Shown here one piece after another: positions 56,943 to 64,000 of a stretch of 64,000 nucleotides of DNA. Location: assembly GCF_003003265.1 (NCBI RefSeq), contig NZ_PVTL01000006.1, forward strand, positions 62,001-126,000. Direction: 5' to 3'. The first letter of the stretch is position 1, and every line of letters starts with the position of its first letter. This DNA comes from Glaciihabitans tibetensis. Lineage in GTDB: Bacteria; Actinomycetota; Actinomycetes; Actinomycetales; Microbacteriaceae. The notes under the pieces were generated by a model, which worked only from the letters and a program-made list of their open reading frames with translations, ran no database searches and was not told the origin of the DNA. Both the position numbers and the translations under genes were made by a program.

Positions 56943-57353
56943 ATGTATCTGCTGGCTGCGGTCTTACCTCTCGTGCTGATCATCGCTGCCCTGGCAGACA
57001 TCATCACGCGGGACGATTCGCAGGTGAAGCACCTCCCCAAGATGGTCTGGATTCTCCTGGTTGTGCTGCTGCCGTTCGTGGGCAGCATCCTGTGGTTTGC
57101 GATCGGGCGCGAGTATGCCGCACGCGGCGACCGGGGCACGTTCGGTGATCCCCGCCGCTGGGGTTCGCCGGTGGAGAGCTCGTCTGCCGTCGGCTCGTCC
57201 GCCTTCGCGTCGTCCGTCGCGGGCGCCGGGCGCGGTCGCAGCACCGAAGAGGAGCTGGCCGACCTCGAGCGAGAGATCGAATTCCACGAAAACCAGGAAC
57301 GCATTCGTCTCCTCGAAGCCGAGATCGAAGAGCGTCGAAAGCGCTCGGAGTGA
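56943..57353 (+). CDS. PLDc_N-domain membrane protein
   Basis: 136 residues: two transmembrane helices ('LLAAVLPLVLIIAALADII', 'MVWILLVVLLPFVGSILWFAIG') in the PLDc_N arrangement. In full-length cardiolipin synthases these precede the catalytic domain, but stand-alone small proteins are common in actinobacteria. A Ser/Ala-rich linker and a C-terminal coiled coil 'EEELADLEREIEFHENQERIRLLEAEIEERRKR' follow. Function unknown; probably membrane-associated with protein contacts through the coiled coil. About 80 bases after tadC. Confidence 0.82.
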   Translation: MYLLAAVLPLVLIIAALADIITRDDSQVKHLPKMVWILLVVLLPFVGSILWFAIGREYAARGDRGTFGDPRRWGSPVESSSAVGSSAFASSVAGAGRGRSTEEELADLEREIEFHENQERIRLLEAEIEERRKRSE

Positions 57354-57417
57354 GTGTCGGAAGCGCCATCGCGGCAAGGCGTGCAAATCGGTAACACGGG
57401 AAGGGTAAGAATGGAGC

Positions 57418-57954
57418 ATGAGCACCGTAGGCACCCCTGATCCCAATCCTGGCTGGCTCTCCGACGAGGAGCTTGCGCACGTCCGTACCCGACTGCCGCT
57501 GCTATACGTGGAAGCGATTCCGGTGCGCGTTGACGGTCTCGGCCAGGTGACGCACGTCGGCGTCCTGCTGCGGGCGACGAACGGCTCGATTACCCGCACC
57601 CTCGTGTCCGGTCGGGTTCTGTTCGGCGAGACCCTGCGCGACGCGCTCTACCGTCACCTCGAGAAGGACCTGGGCCCGATGGCGTTCCCGCAGCTCCCCG
57701 CGTCGCCGGTGCCGTTCTCGGTTGCCGAGTACTTTCCGTTCGCCGGCGCGCAGTTCACCGACGACCGCCAGCACGCGGTGTCGCTCGCGTATGTGGTGCC
57801 GGTCACCGGCACGTGCGACCCGCGCCAGGATGCGCTCGAACTGACCTGGATGACGCCGATGGAGGCCGCCTCGGATGCGGTCGCTGCCGACATGGAGGGT
57901 GGGCGCGGCGCGCTGCTCCGTACGGGACTTGCTTCGGTCGGGCGCCTCTTCTAG
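57418..57954 (+). CDS. DUF4916 (degenerate Nudix) protein
   Basis: 178 residues. 'PGWLSDEELAHVRTRLPLLYVEAIPVRVD' opens the DUF4916 family typical of actinobacteria. Nudix-like box 'GRVLFGETLRDALYRHLEKDLGP' keeps G-x5-E-x7-R but has R-H-L-x-K-D in place of R-E-L-x-E-E, so metal-binding glutamates are not complete. It may bind rather than hydrolyse a nucleoside diphosphate. About 60 bases after the PLDc_N gene. Confidence 0.82.
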   Translation: MSTVGTPDPNPGWLSDEELAHVRTRLPLLYVEAIPVRVDGLGQVTHVGVLLRATNGSITRTLVSGRVLFGETLRDALYRHLEKDLGPMAFPQLPASPVPFSVAEYFPFAGAQFTDDRQHAVSLAYVVPVTGTCDPRQDALELTWMTPMEAASDAVAADMEGGRGALLRTGLASVGRLF

Positions 57955-57999
57955 CCGCTAGCACCGAGGCAGGCTGACGCGCTGCGCGGAAGCTGGGCC

Positions 58000-58061
58000 G
58001 CCGACCTGACCGTTAGGCGGACGCTGGCTCGCCGACCTGACCGCTACGCGGACGCCGGACC
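58000..58061. repeat. 31-bp tandem duplication straddling a stop codon
   Basis: GCCGACCTGACCG starts at 58000 and 58031, giving two ~31-base units that diverge at several positions, with a third partial copy at 58062 inside the coding region. On the minus strand the second copy contains the TAG stop of the hydrolase gene, and the first has TAA at the same place. Confidence 0.85.
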
Positions 58062-58934
58062 GCCGACCCAGCCGTGCTCGCCAAGCCAGGACTCACACAA
58101 AGCACTCCACGCTTCGAGCGGGCCCAGGTCGTAGGCGAGCCCCTTGCCGTGGTCGCCGCGCTCGAAAACGTGGAGGTCAAAAGGCACGTTGTGGGCCGCG
58201 AGCGCACTCGCGTAGCGCAGTGAGTGGCTGACCGCGACGGCGCCGTCGTCTGCCGTGTGCCAGAGAAACGTCGGCGGCGTCTGGGCGCTGACCAGGTGCT
58301 CGGCACTGAGCGCGCGGCGGTCATCGAGGGTGTCGTCGTTGCCGAGCAGGCTCTCGAGGGACTCGCCATGCGGCTCATGGGTCATCGAGATCACGGGGTA
58401 GCACAGTACGGAGAGGTCCACCCGGTTCGCCGGGTCCACCGGCGCCGAGGTCACCCCGGTCGCCATGAGCGCCGCGACGTGTCCGCCGGCGGAGAACCCC
58501 AGAACACCGATGCGCGAGCGGTCAACGACGACGGCGGCCCCCGTCTCGTCCGTACCAAAGTCGAGGGCACCCGAGCGGGCGGCGGCGAGCACGTCCTGCA
58601 CACGCCGCAGCGCAGCGGGATAGCGGGCGGGGTCAACGGGATACTTCACGACGAGCGCGTTCACGCCGATCTCGGCGAGCCAGTCCGCGATGGTGATTCC
58701 CTCGTGGTCGGCGTGCTCGCGGTACGAGCCCCCGGGCAGCACCAGCATCAGCGGTGGCGGCGATTGCGGGTCCGCGTCTACGGCCGCGCGAAACTGAAGG
58801 TCGGCGTCCGCCAGGGTTGGCACGGGCGCACCGGGCGCCCGGGGCGCCTCGGTGGCTGCGGAAAGCGTCGAGGCTGTGGTGGAGGTAGTGGCTGTTGTGG
58901 CGGTTGTGAACGCGGGCAGCGCGGGATCGGTCAT
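58044..58934 (-). CDS. Alpha/beta-hydrolase, xylan-esterase / BD-FAE-like
   Basis: 296 residues from ATG; an Ala/Thr-rich lead (about 10-35) precedes the fold. 'PLMLVLPGGSYREHADHEG' gives the oxyanion segment, and 'RIGVLGFSAGGHVAAL' the nucleophile Ser148. 'PTFLWHTADDGAVAVSHSLRYASALAAHNVPFDLHVFERGDHGKG' gives the catalytic Asp and His in the order of acetyl-xylan esterase and BD-FAE-like enzymes. It removes acyl groups from small esters or plant polysaccharide side chains. Next to the aldo/keto reductase and GH1 genes, a carbohydrate role is possible. Confidence 0.85.
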   Translation of the reverse strand: MTDPALPAFTTATTATTSTTASTLSAATEAPRAPGAPVPTLADADLQFRAAVDADPQSPPPLMLVLPGGSYREHADHEGITIADWLAEIGVNALVVKYPVDPARYPAALRRVQDVLAAARSGALDFGTDETGAAVVVDRSRIGVLGFSAGGHVAALMATGVTSAPVDPANRVDLSVLCYPVISMTHEPHGESLESLLGNDDTLDDRRALSAEHLVSAQTPPTFLWHTADDGAVAVSHSLRYASALAAHNVPFDLHVFERGDHGKGLAYDLGPLEAWSALCESWLGEHGWVGGPASA

Positions 58935-59248
58935 GAGGCCATCGTAGCCAGCGCGACATCCGCAATCCCCGCTTCTGTCGCGGGTCAACACGGACGGGAG
59001 CACGCAGCCATCGAGGCCGTGCACTTTGACCGCGCAGCCATCGCGGCCGTGCACCTTGACCGCGCGTGCGGGCGGCGCATCATTGTGCGGGTCGGCCCGT
59101 ACGCCATATTGTCGGAGGGGCCTTCACGGGTGCGGCGGTCTCGATCTTTTCTCGGATTGCCCCCATGCTTCTTCTGTGGCGCTCCTGGTTCCTCGAACAC
59201 TCTCGGCGGGGTCGAGGGCCATAAATTCACGAGATTGGGACACGCCTG
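58935..59248. other. 314-base divergent region with tandem repeat
   Basis: No gene. Contains the 30-base tandem repeat at 59001-59060 and, from about 59200, the promoter/leader for the divergent aldo/keto reductase. Frames here are shadows of the neighbouring gene. Confidence 0.5.
59001..59060. repeat. 30-bp tandem duplication in intergenic region
   Basis: CACGCAGCCATCGAGGCCGT then ten more bases, repeated immediately at 59031-59060 with three to four changes. Intergenic, between divergent starts. Confidence 0.88.
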
Positions 59249-60379
59249 ATGACGGACAACATTGCCCCCGTGGGTGACGAGCACGCGATTGACGCACACG
59301 CACACGCACACGCGGACGCGCACGCGCACGCACCACGAACCCTCGGGCCCGGTGGGCCGGTCGTGTCCCGGCTGTGCCTCGGTACCTCGGCGTGGTCGAG
59401 AGCACGTTTCGGCGCCGGCCCGATCGACGCGCTCGAGCTGGTACTGGATGCCGCGGCGGGCGTGCACGACGGTGACGTGCACGAGGGCAGTGTGCACGAG
59501 GGTGACGTGCGCGAGGGCAATGTGCGCGACGGCGTTTCTCACGAAGGCGATGTGCGGGATGCCACGGGCATTACTTTCATCGATACATCCAACGAATATG
59601 GGGCCCAAGCCAGCGAGGCCTACATCGGTGAGGCGATCCGCCGCCGCGGGGGACTGCCCGCGGGAGTGGTGCTGCAGAGCAAGTTGGACCGCGACCCCGA
59701 GACCGGCTCGTTCTCGAGTGACCGGATGTGGCGAAGCCTGCTGGAAAGCACCGCACGGCTCGGCCTCGACCGCCTGCCGATGATGTACCTGCACGACCCC
59801 GAGCGGATCGGCTGGGACGAGGCCTTCGCTGTCGACGGGCCGGTGCGCGCGCTGGTGGAGATGAAGGAACGCGGGCTCGTCGACCAGATCGGCATCTCGG
59901 GAGGGCCCGCGCCGATGCTGCAGCGCTACGTCGAGACCGGACTGTTCACCGCCGTGATCACCCACAACCGCTACACGCTGGTCGATCGCTCGTCGGAAGA
60001 GCTCCTCAACTCCGCGGTAAACCGCGGCGTCAGCGTGGTCAACGCCGCGGTGCTCGGCGGAGGAGCCCTCGCGCGCTGGCCCCAGGAGGCCACGTACTAT
60101 GCGTACCGCGAGACGTCTCCCGCCATGCGCCGGGCGATCGCACTGATGGGCGAGGCCTGCCAGCGGGCGGGAGTGACTCTGTCTGCGGCGGCGCTGCAGT
60201 TCAGCACTCGCGACGCGCGCGTGGTGTCCACGATCGTCGGCGGAAACTCACCCCAGCAGGTTCGCGACGCGATCGCGGACGACGCGTTGCCGATCCCGGC
60301 GGAGCTGTGGGACGAGCTCGAAACCCTCGTGCCCGACTCCGAGGTCTGGCAGGAGCCCCCGGGGAGCAGCTGGCCGTAG
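59249..60379 (+). CDS. Aldo/keto reductase (aldose 1-dehydrogenase-like)
   Basis: 376 residues. The AKR barrel shows the catalytic tetrad D112 ('FIDTSNEYG'), Y117, K145 ('LQSKLDRD') and H182 ('MYLHDPER'), with 'VVLQSKL' and 'TIVGGNSPQQV' as further family motifs. It reduces or oxidises sugars with NAD(P). Two odd insertions: a His/Ala/Asp-rich N-terminus ('HAHAHADAHAHAP') and a repeat block (about 73-104, 'HEGDVREGNVRDG' type) just before the tetrad Asp strand. Both look like tandem expansions outside the barrel core. Probable L-fucose/D-threo-aldose dehydrogenase-like family; substrate unproven. Confidence 0.88.
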   Translation: MTDNIAPVGDEHAIDAHAHAHADAHAHAPRTLGPGGPVVSRLCLGTSAWSRARFGAGPIDALELVLDAAAGVHDGDVHEGSVHEGDVREGNVRDGVSHEGDVRDATGITFIDTSNEYGAQASEAYIGEAIRRRGGLPAGVVLQSKLDRDPETGSFSSDRMWRSLLESTARLGLDRLPMMYLHDPERIGWDEAFAVDGPVRALVEMKERGLVDQIGISGGPAPMLQRYVETGLFTAVITHNRYTLVDRSSEELLNSAVNRGVSVVNAAVLGGGALARWPQEATYYAYRETSPAMRRAIALMGEACQRAGVTLSAAALQFSTRDARVVSTIVGGNSPQQVRDAIADDALPIPAELWDELETLVPDSEVWQEPPGSSWP

Positions 60380-60658
60380 GCGGTCCGCACGGTCGGGCCC
60401 CGCGGCATCCGCCCCGCCCACCGCCACACCCGCTGCTCCGCCCACGCCACACCCGCCGCCCCGGGCCTCGCGAGATGCGCCACAACAACGCTCGTCACCA
60501 GTTGCGCGGCGGGCGAGCAGCTTGTCGTTACGGTGGAGCGTACGGACGCCGCCTCCACCGTGTCTGTCACAAGCTCCACCGGCAGCGCCGCCGAAATCCG
60601 GGTTCGCCTGGCCGGCGGCGACATCCACACCACATCAAATGGAAAGGCTGTTCTCCCC

Positions 60659-62251
60659 ATGTCTAACGCCGATACCACCGCAGCGACCACCGCGCCAGCG
60701 ACCGAGACCGAGACCGCAGCGACCACCGCGCCTGCGACCGAGACCGAGACCGAGACCGCAGCGACCACCGCTCCCGCTGCCGCGTCCGCCACCGCCGTTG
60801 TCGGATCCGCCGACTACCGCGACTCGGGCCTCGCCTTTCCCGCTGACTTCGTCTTCGGTTCCGCCACCGCGTCGTACCAGATCGAGGGTGCCGCCACCGA
60901 AGACGGCCGCGGCCCGTCCATCTGGGACACCTTTAGCCACACCCCCGGCAAAATCTGGAACGGGGACACGGGGGATGTCGCGGACGACCACTATCACCGC
61001 CTCGAAACCGACCTCGACCTGATGAAAAACCTCGGGCTCGAGTCCTACCGCTTCTCGATCGCGTGGCCGCGCATCCAGGCCACGGGCACGGGCCCCGCGA
61101 ACCCCGCGGGACTCGATTTCTACACCCGCCTGGTCGACGGACTCGTTGCGCGCGGCATCAAGCCGATCGCGACCCTGTACCACTGGGACCTTCCGCAGGC
61201 GCTCGAAGACCAGGGCGGCTGGGCCAACCGCGAGACCGCCTACGCCTTCGCCGAGTACGCCCGCATCATGGGCGAGGCCCTCGGCGACAAGATCGTCACC
61301 TGGACCACACTGAACGAGCCGTGGTGCTCGGCCTACCTCGGCTACGGCTCAGGAGCCCACGCCCCCGGACGCATGAATGGCGCAGACGCGCTCGCCGCCG
61401 TGCACCACCTCAACCTCGCGCACGGACTCGCGGTCACCGCCCTGAAGAAGGTCGTCACCAACGACCCGGCGTTCTCCATCACGCTGAACCTCCACGTCAT
61501 CCGCGGCGACGGCGAGACCGGACCCGAGGCGGTGCGCCAGATTGACGGCCTCGCCAACCGGGTGTTCCTCGGCCCGTTGCTGCACGGTTCCTACCCCGAG
61601 GACGTTTTTGAGGACACGGCGGATGTCACAGACTGGGCTTTTGTGCACGACGGTGACCTCGAACTCATCCACCAGCCGCTCGACCTCCTGGGAGTCAACT
61701 ACTACTCGACGACCCTCGTGCGCATCTGGGACGGAGTCACCCCGCGCGCGAACAACGACGGTCACAAGGACATGGGCGGTTCCCCCTGGCCCGGTGCCGA
61801 CCGGATAGAGTTCCTGGCGCAGCCGGGTCCGTACACGGAGATGGGCTGGAACATCGAGCCGGCCGGTCTCGAGGAGTTGCTGATGTCGCTCCACGCCGAG
61901 TTCCCGACGCTGCCGCTGATGGTCACCGAGAACGGTGCGGCCTTCGCCGATGAGGTCACCACCTCGGTCGACGAGTCCGGAGCAACGGTTTCTGCCGTGC
62001 ACGACCTCGAGCGCATCGACTACCTGCAGCGCCACTTCACCGCCGCGCACCGCGCGCTGTCCCGCGGGGTCGACCTGCGCGGCTACCAGGTCTGGTCGCT
62101 GATGGACAACTTCGAGTGGGGTTACGGCTACTCCAAGCGCTTCGGGATCGTCTACATCGACTTCGACACCCAGGAGCGCATCCTCAAGGACAGCGCCAAG
62201 TGGTATTCGACGCTGATCGCAACCCGCAGCATCCCGCCGCTCGAACGCTAA
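60659..62251 (+). CDS. Glycoside hydrolase family 1 beta-glucosidase
   Basis: 530 residues from ATG. An N-terminal ~55 residues of Ala/Thr/Glu repeats ('[20 protein letters not shown]') precedes the GH1 barrel. The barrel starts '[28 protein letters not shown]' with '[13 protein letters not shown]'. The acid/base is E220 ('TTLNEPWC') and the nucleophile E424 ('[10 protein letters not shown]'). '[10 protein letters not shown]' and '[21 protein letters not shown]' are further GH1 signatures. It cleaves beta-glucosides from disaccharides or aryl glycosides in the cytosol (no signal peptide). An in-frame start 126 bases upstream exists but has no better ribosome site. Confidence 0.93.
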   Translation: MSNADTTAATTAPATETETAATTAPATETETETAATTAPAAASATAVVGSADYRDSGLAFPADFVFGSATASYQIEGAATEDGRGPSIWDTFSHTPGKIWNGDTGDVADDHYHRLETDLDLMKNLGLESYRFSIAWPRIQATGTGPANPAGLDFYTRLVDGLVARGIKPIATLYHWDLPQALEDQGGWANRETAYAFAEYARIMGEALGDKIVTWTTLNEPWCSAYLGYGSGAHAPGRMNGADALAAVHHLNLAHGLAVTALKKVVTNDPAFSITLNLHVIRGDGETGPEAVRQIDGLANRVFLGPLLHGSYPEDVFEDTADVTDWAFVHDGDLELIHQPLDLLGVNYYSTTLVRIWDGVTPRANNDGHKDMGGSPWPGADRIEFLAQPGPYTEMGWNIEPAGLEELLMSLHAEFPTLPLMVTENGAAFADEVTTSVDESGATVSAVHDLERIDYLQRHFTAAHRALSRGVDLRGYQVWSLMDNFEWGYGYSKRFGIVYIDFDTQERILKDSAKWYSTLIATRSIPPLER

Positions 62252-62274
62252 CCCGCTGGAACGCTAACCCGCTG
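62243..62274. repeat. 16-bp tandem duplication containing the GH1 stop codon
   Basis: GAACGCTAACCCGCTG at 62243-62258 and again at 62259-62274. The first copy contains the TAA stop of the glucosidase gene. Another case of gene-end duplication. Confidence 0.9.
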
Positions 62275-62316
62275 GGGGTCGAGCCCGCTGGAGGATCCTC
62301 GCGGCCCCCGAAAATG

Positions 62317-62350
62317 ACTGACGGCACCGGACATATCCGGTGCCGTCAGT
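62317..62350 (+). terminator. Hairpin after GH1 gene
   Basis: ACTGACGGCACCGGA (62317-62331) / TCCGGTGCCGTCAGT (62336-62350), perfect 15-base stem with loop CATA. T-tract is absent on the plus strand (CGGTTAACGG follows), so termination is plausible but not certain; on the minus strand CATTTTCGG follows. Confidence 0.6.
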
Positions 62351-62528
62351 CGGTTAACGGTGCCGTGGCGGCTCTCCCGACCTTCTGTCGTCGACGTAGG
62401 GCCCGGTCGGTGGTTGACCCGCTCCCTACACAGGCGACTTTTATCTAACAGGTGTTGAATAGAGGAGTCGGCATCGGAGCTGTTTCGAAGCATTCGACCG
62501 GTCGGCGCAATCGAAATGGAGAAGTGAC

Positions 62529-63275
62529 ATGGCACGCGTAAGCGGAAAAGTGGCCCTCATCAGCGGCGGAGCACGGGGAATGGGCGCGGCCCACGCCCGA
62601 CGCCTGGTCGAGGAAGGTGCCAAGGTTGTGATCGGCGACCTGCTCGATGAGGAGGGCGCGGCAACCGCCGCAGAGCTCGGCGAGAACGCCCGCTTCGTGC
62701 ACCTCGACGTCACCAAGCCCGACGAGTGGGATGCCGCAGTGGCCACCGCCGTCTCCGAGTTCGGCGGCCTCGACATCCTCGTCAACAACGCCGGGATTGC
62801 TAACTTCGCGCCCATCGAGGAGTACACCCTCGACCAGTGGAACCTGATCATCGCCATCAACCTCACGGGAACGTTCAACGGCATCAAGGCGGCGATTCCG
62901 GCACTCAAGGCCTCGGGTAAGGGGTCGATCATCAACATCTCGTCGACCGCCGGGTTGAAGGGCGTCGCGAGTATCCCCGGCTACACGGCCGCCAAGTTCG
63001 CGGTGCGCGGGCTCACCAAGGAGATCGCGATCGATCTCGGCAAGTACAACATCCGCGCGAACTCCATCCACCCCGGCAACATCCGCACGCCGATGACCGA
63101 CGGGCTCGACGTCGACCAGTCGCTCGTGCCGCTGGCTCGGATGGGCGAGGTGTCTGAGCTGTCGAACATGGTGCTCTTCCTCGCCAGCGACGAGTCGAGC
63201 TTCTCGACCGGCTCGGAGTTCGTGGCTGATGGCGGCGAGACGGCGGGCGTCGTTCCGCCGGTTCCGCTGGCGTAG
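62529..63275 (+). CDS. Short-chain dehydrogenase/reductase (3-alpha-/20-beta-HSD-like)
   Basis: 248 residues. Cofactor motif G13-x3-G17-x-G19 ('ISGGARGMGAAHA'), 'VVIGDLLDEEG' (Asp after beta2, favouring NAD), N111, S139, Y152 and K156 (Y-x3-K), 'HPGNIRTPM' and a C-terminal 'GSEFVADGGETAG' are classical SDR. Oxidises or reduces an alcohol/ketone in the cytosol; steroid specificity is only a database-label likeness. ATG preceded by GGAGAAGTG. Confidence 0.92.
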   Translation: MARVSGKVALISGGARGMGAAHARRLVEEGAKVVIGDLLDEEGAATAAELGENARFVHLDVTKPDEWDAAVATAVSEFGGLDILVNNAGIANFAPIEEYTLDQWNLIIAINLTGTFNGIKAAIPALKASGKGSIINISSTAGLKGVASIPGYTAAKFAVRGLTKEIAIDLGKYNIRANSIHPGNIRTPMTDGLDVDQSLVPLARMGEVSELSNMVLFLASDESSFSTGSEFVADGGETAGVVPPVPLA

Positions 63276-63379
63276 CAGCTGCGCGGAGCCGCCGGGCGCG
63301 AGCCGTAGCGCCGCCGGCCGCGGGCGTCGAGCCGCCGGGCGCACCCGAGCGCGGTAGGGCGCAGCCGCGCGTCAACGAC

Positions 63380-63422
63380 AGAAGGCCGGATTCCCCGTGT
63401 GATGCGGGGGATCCGGCCTTCT
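63380..63422. terminator. Bidirectional hairpin between converging genes
   Basis: AGAAGGCCGGAT (63380-63391) / ATCCGGCCTTCT (63411-63422), perfect 12-base stem with a CCCC/GGGG inner helix. It lies after the SDR gene and before the stop of the opposite helicase gene, a usual bidirectional terminator position. Confidence 0.7.
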
Positions 63423-63525
63423 GTGATGTTGCTGCTGTGGTGCTTTACTGCGGAATGTAGATCCGGGTGGTGCTCGTCATCCCAAGGAGATGCCGTCGTT
63501 CAGACGGATGCTGCGGAGCCGAAGC

Positions 63526-64000
63526 TCAGCGACCGCCACGGCGTGCGCCGCCAGCCTGGGACATGCGCACGAGGCCACCGACCTGCAGCTTGCCGCCGCC
63601 GGACTGTGCTGCGCCGCCCTGGCCAGATCCGCCCGAGCGGCCGGAGCCACCCTGACGGGCGGGACGACCGGAGCCGGCTTCGCCAGCAGCGCGCGCGGGA
63701 CGACCCGAACGAGCCGCGTCGGAACGCTGGCCGTCGCGGCCACCGCCACCGGTGGAACCGTCGCGGTTCGCACGCTTGCGCTGGGCGTTGGCGCCCTGCG
63801 AGCGACCACCCTGCGACTGCCCGCGCACCGGAGTCTCGACGCGGGGAAGCGGCTTGACGTACGCGGCGACGTCGCCCACCAGAGCGGTGACGGCGGCCGA
63901 GGCTGCCGTGACCTGCTGCGGCTGAACCGAGATGGCTGCCTTGCGGAGCAGCAACGCGGTGTCCTTGCGCTGGTCGGGAAGCACGAGGGTGACCACGTCA
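63526..64000 (-). CDS. DEAD-box RNA helicase, C-terminal part only
   Basis: Runs past the right edge. What is visible (about 157 residues) reads 'DVVTLVLPDQRKDTALLLRKAAISVQPQQVTA', the end of the helicase C-terminal domain of actinobacterial RhlE-like DEAD-box proteins. It is followed by an Arg/Gly/Ser/Gln-rich tail ('GGRSQGANAQRKRANRDG', RPAR and GGSG repeats) typical of RNA-binding helicase ends. Catalytic motifs would lie outside the window. Family assignment from this tail is moderate. Confidence 0.65.
   Translation of the reverse strand, partial: DVVTLVLPDQRKDTALLLRKAAISVQPQQVTAASAAVTALVGDVAAYVKPLPRVETPVRGQSQGGRSQGANAQRKRANRDGSTGGGGRDGQRSDAARSGRPARAAGEAGSGRPARQGGSGRSGGSGQGGAAQSGGGKLQVGGLVRMSQAGGARRGGR

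Noticed and set aside
58224-59249. 341-residue plus-strand frame
   Set aside because: Antisense of the alpha/beta-hydrolase gene and its repeat region; the hydrolase motifs are clear.

Overview
The window is GC-rich, densely coded DNA of an actinobacterium. It most resembles Microbacteriaceae, judging from the DUF222/HNH nuclease, the small 'MGTLxYG...' protein family and a single-membrane Tad pilus locus without a secretin. The family-level placement is inference. No rRNA, tRNA, CRISPR array, transposase or phage gene was seen.

Layout. 1-7.9 kb: a giant secreted Ig-like surface protein whose start probably lies left of the window, then a gene-poor stretch, small genes and a HAD phosphatase. 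7.8-9.9 kb: a MOSC protein paired with an FAD/[2Fe-2S] reductase. 10-13.9 kb: small hypothetical proteins, a GNAT enzyme, a Nudix hydrolase and an HNH nuclease. 13.9-17.7 kb: a four-gene operon of ABC exporter plus histidine kinase and response regulator. 17.8-24.1 kb: a HerA-like ATPase, a cupin, and a MacA/MacB-type exporter operon ending in a DUF5666-like membrane protein. 24.2-27 kb: two proteins of unknown function and a Nei-type DNA glycosylase.

27.3-42.2 kb is the most unusual region. It is one co-directional cluster encoding a complete phosphate-type ABC importer: PstC, PstA and PstB, each with long low-complexity extensions, and three different PstS-like proteins, two with C-terminal membrane anchors and one secreted. 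Interleaved are a secreted WxL-like protein, a WxL-interacting (DUF916-type) membrane protein, a shorter relative of it, and a sortase-fold membrane protein that has lost the catalytic His and Cys. Intergenic regions inside the cluster carry 11-bp-spaced GTTC direct repeats like actinobacterial Pho boxes. I do not recognise this combination as a described system. It looks like a phosphate-starvation-controlled importer integrated with a cell-surface complex.

42.3-48.8 kb: a very large Lhr-type helicase with low-complexity insertions, a GNAT acetyltransferase and an esterase. 49.1-56.9 kb: a complete Tad/Flp pilus locus (prepilin peptidase, Flp pilin, TadE-like, TadG-like, CpaB, TadZ, TadA, TadB, TadC). 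56.9-63.3 kb: a PLDc_N membrane protein, a DUF4916 protein, then sugar-related enzymes (alpha/beta hydrolase, aldo/keto reductase, GH1 beta-glucosidase, SDR). The right edge holds the C-terminus of a probable DEAD-box RNA helicase.

Two trends cross the window. Many enzymes carry in-frame tandem-repeat insertions (Ala/Gly/Asp/Glu/Thr-rich). Several tandem duplications also start exactly at or straddle stop codons, so copies of gene 3' ends lie next to the real ends.
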